In this document: positions 63,263-64,000 of the stretch, in pieces
How the letters are laid out: every line of letters begins with the position of its first letter
Numbering within the stretch: position 1 is the stretch's first letter
Source: Pseudomonas sp. ISL-84
GTDB lineage: Bacteria; Bacillota; Bacilli; Bacillales; Cytobacillaceae
NCBI GenBank assembly: GCA_018613035.1
Contig: JAGGRA010000044.1
Location: forward strand, 1-64,000
Reading direction: 5' to 3'
DNA: 64,000 nucleotides
Program-made: the position numbers and the translations under genes
The notes under the pieces: generated by a model
The model's input: only the letters and a program-made list of their open reading frames with translations
The model's database searches: none
What the model was told of the DNA's origin: nothing

Positions 63263-64000
63263 ATGAAAATCACTAGAAGGCAGCAGCTGATTAAAGTGTT
63301 TAAGGAATTTTTTACAATGAAGGATATTTTAAAGGCGTTTTCTTTATTAAGGCCCTTTATTGTAAAGCATAGGACTGCGTATTTTGTTTTATTTGGGCTA
63401 TTAGCAGTGGATATTTTTTTGACGATTGCTTTCGCATCATTCTTCGGAAAAATTGCTGATGCCGCGGTCCAGGCTGACTTTAATCAAATTAAGTCCTTAG
63501 TTCCAATCGGAATCTGCCTTGTGCTGGTCAGCATTGTTACTTCTTTTATGGATAGTTACTTTGAAACGGTGGCAACCAATGGAGTAAAAAGGGATCTTAA
63601 AAACCATTTATTTAGCCACATTTTACGGCTGCCTTCGAGTAAAGTTTCAACCATGAGATCAGGAGAAATCATCACCCATTTTACGAATGATGTTCATAGC
63701 CTTGATGGGGTGATCGGATATAGTCTTATCAATTTGGTGAGATTGCCACTTATTTTTATTGCGGTATTTATTTTTCTTATCCAAATCAATGTTACGCTTT
63801 CGCTTCTTAGTTTGTTAATCACCCCTATTGCTCTTGTGGCCGGGCTGTTGTTTGGTTTGCTGCTTCGCCGGAATAGCAGATTGATACACAGCCTATTTGG
63901 AAAAATAAATACTCATATAAATGAGACATTTAACGGCATTGGAGTTATCCGCTCCTTTACCTTAGAAAAATCCTCCTTTGAAAACTTTGAAGATAAAAAT
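63263..64000 (+). CDS. ABC exporter, N-terminal part (runs off window)
   Basis: The frame is open from the ATG at 63263 to the end: MKITRRQQLIKVFKEFFTMK, then several transmembrane helices (FVLFGLLAVDIFLTIAFASF) and the exporter motif RSGEIITHFTNDV. The ATPase domain is beyond the window. GGAGTGT precedes the ATG. Likely the exporter of RiPP cassette 2. Confidence 0.85.
   Translation, partial: MKITRRQQLIKVFKEFFTMKDILKAFSLLRPFIVKHRTAYFVLFGLLAVDIFLTIAFASFFGKIADAAVQADFNQIKSLVPIGICLVLVSIVTSFMDSYFETVATNGVKRDLKNHLFSHILRLPSSKVSTMRSGEIITHFTNDVHSLDGVIGYSLINLVRLPLIFIAVFIFLIQINVTLSLLSLLITPIALVAGLLFGLLLRRNSRLIHSLFGKINTHINETFNGIGVIRSFTLEKSSFENFEDKN

Overview
The window reads as chromosomal DNA from a low-GC, spore-former-type Bacillaceae (Bacillus, Cytobacillus or Mesobacillus-like). 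Gene content and order point there: pgi is followed by yugN and yugO as in Bacillus subtilis, there are YwaD-, YhfK-, YrzF- and YthAB-like genes, GGAGG-type ribosome binding sites with frequent GTG/TTG starts, and an EpsA-to-EpsN style exopolysaccharide locus with a SinR protein and SinR-type operators. The species cannot be named from this sequence alone.

Left part (1-21.4 kb), housekeeping and accessory genes. The 3' end of a group II intron lies just upstream of pgi, followed by yugN, a yugO potassium channel, a small 49-residue ORF, a frameshifted YwaD-type aminopeptidase, a secreted M14 carboxypeptidase and a cytoplasmic 5'-nucleotidase-like enzyme. A thiol/sulfur region follows: TlpA/ResA thioredoxin, a membrane protein, OsmC, a two-component system, CcdA, and a broken CstB-like persulfide dioxygenase/rhodanese gene. 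Two inverted copies of a roughly 230-300 bp MITE-like repeat sit here. A yybP-ykoY manganese riboswitch with a good promoter has no recognisable target gene. Next come a kinase-fold protein, an SDR protein, a structured intergenic stretch, and a cytochrome bd oxidase operon with small single-helix ORFs on both sides.

Middle part (21.4-54.5 kb), two co-directional biosynthetic operons. The first is a complete paeninodin/pseudomycoidin-type lasso peptide cluster: cyclase, 47-aa precursor with C-terminal Ser, HPr-kinase-like Ser kinase, PqqD-like B1, protease B2, nucleotidyltransferase and ABC exporter. The second is a roughly 26 kb EPS operon: chain-length regulator and kinase, an EAR-type antitermination RNA followed by a terminator, EpsC-like dehydratase, GtaB, glycosyltransferases, EpsG-like polymerase, GalE, EpsL/M/N, SinR, pyruvyl transferase, further GT4 paralogues, acetyltransferases, a GH88/105-like hydrolase and a flippase. 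Several intrinsic terminators lie inside the operon, which fits processive antitermination.

Right part (54.5-64 kb). Two large right-handed beta-helix proteins lie on the minus strand, one with a phage-like N-terminus and no signal peptide. A VanZ-like gene and a second RiPP-like cassette follow (an unfamiliar 66-aa precursor candidate, HPrK-like kinase, PqqD, S24/S26 peptidase, ABC exporter) and run off the window.

Unifying signal: the 16-bp palindrome GTTCT-N6-AGAAC, the SinR operator form found in the B. subtilis eps promoter, occurs as five perfect copies and one near-perfect copy. All lie upstream of the lasso operon, the EPS operon, the vanZ-like gene and the second RiPP cassette, and a sinR gene is inside the EPS operon. 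The most interesting hypothesis is a SinR-controlled biofilm island that makes a matrix polysaccharide and two modified peptides together.
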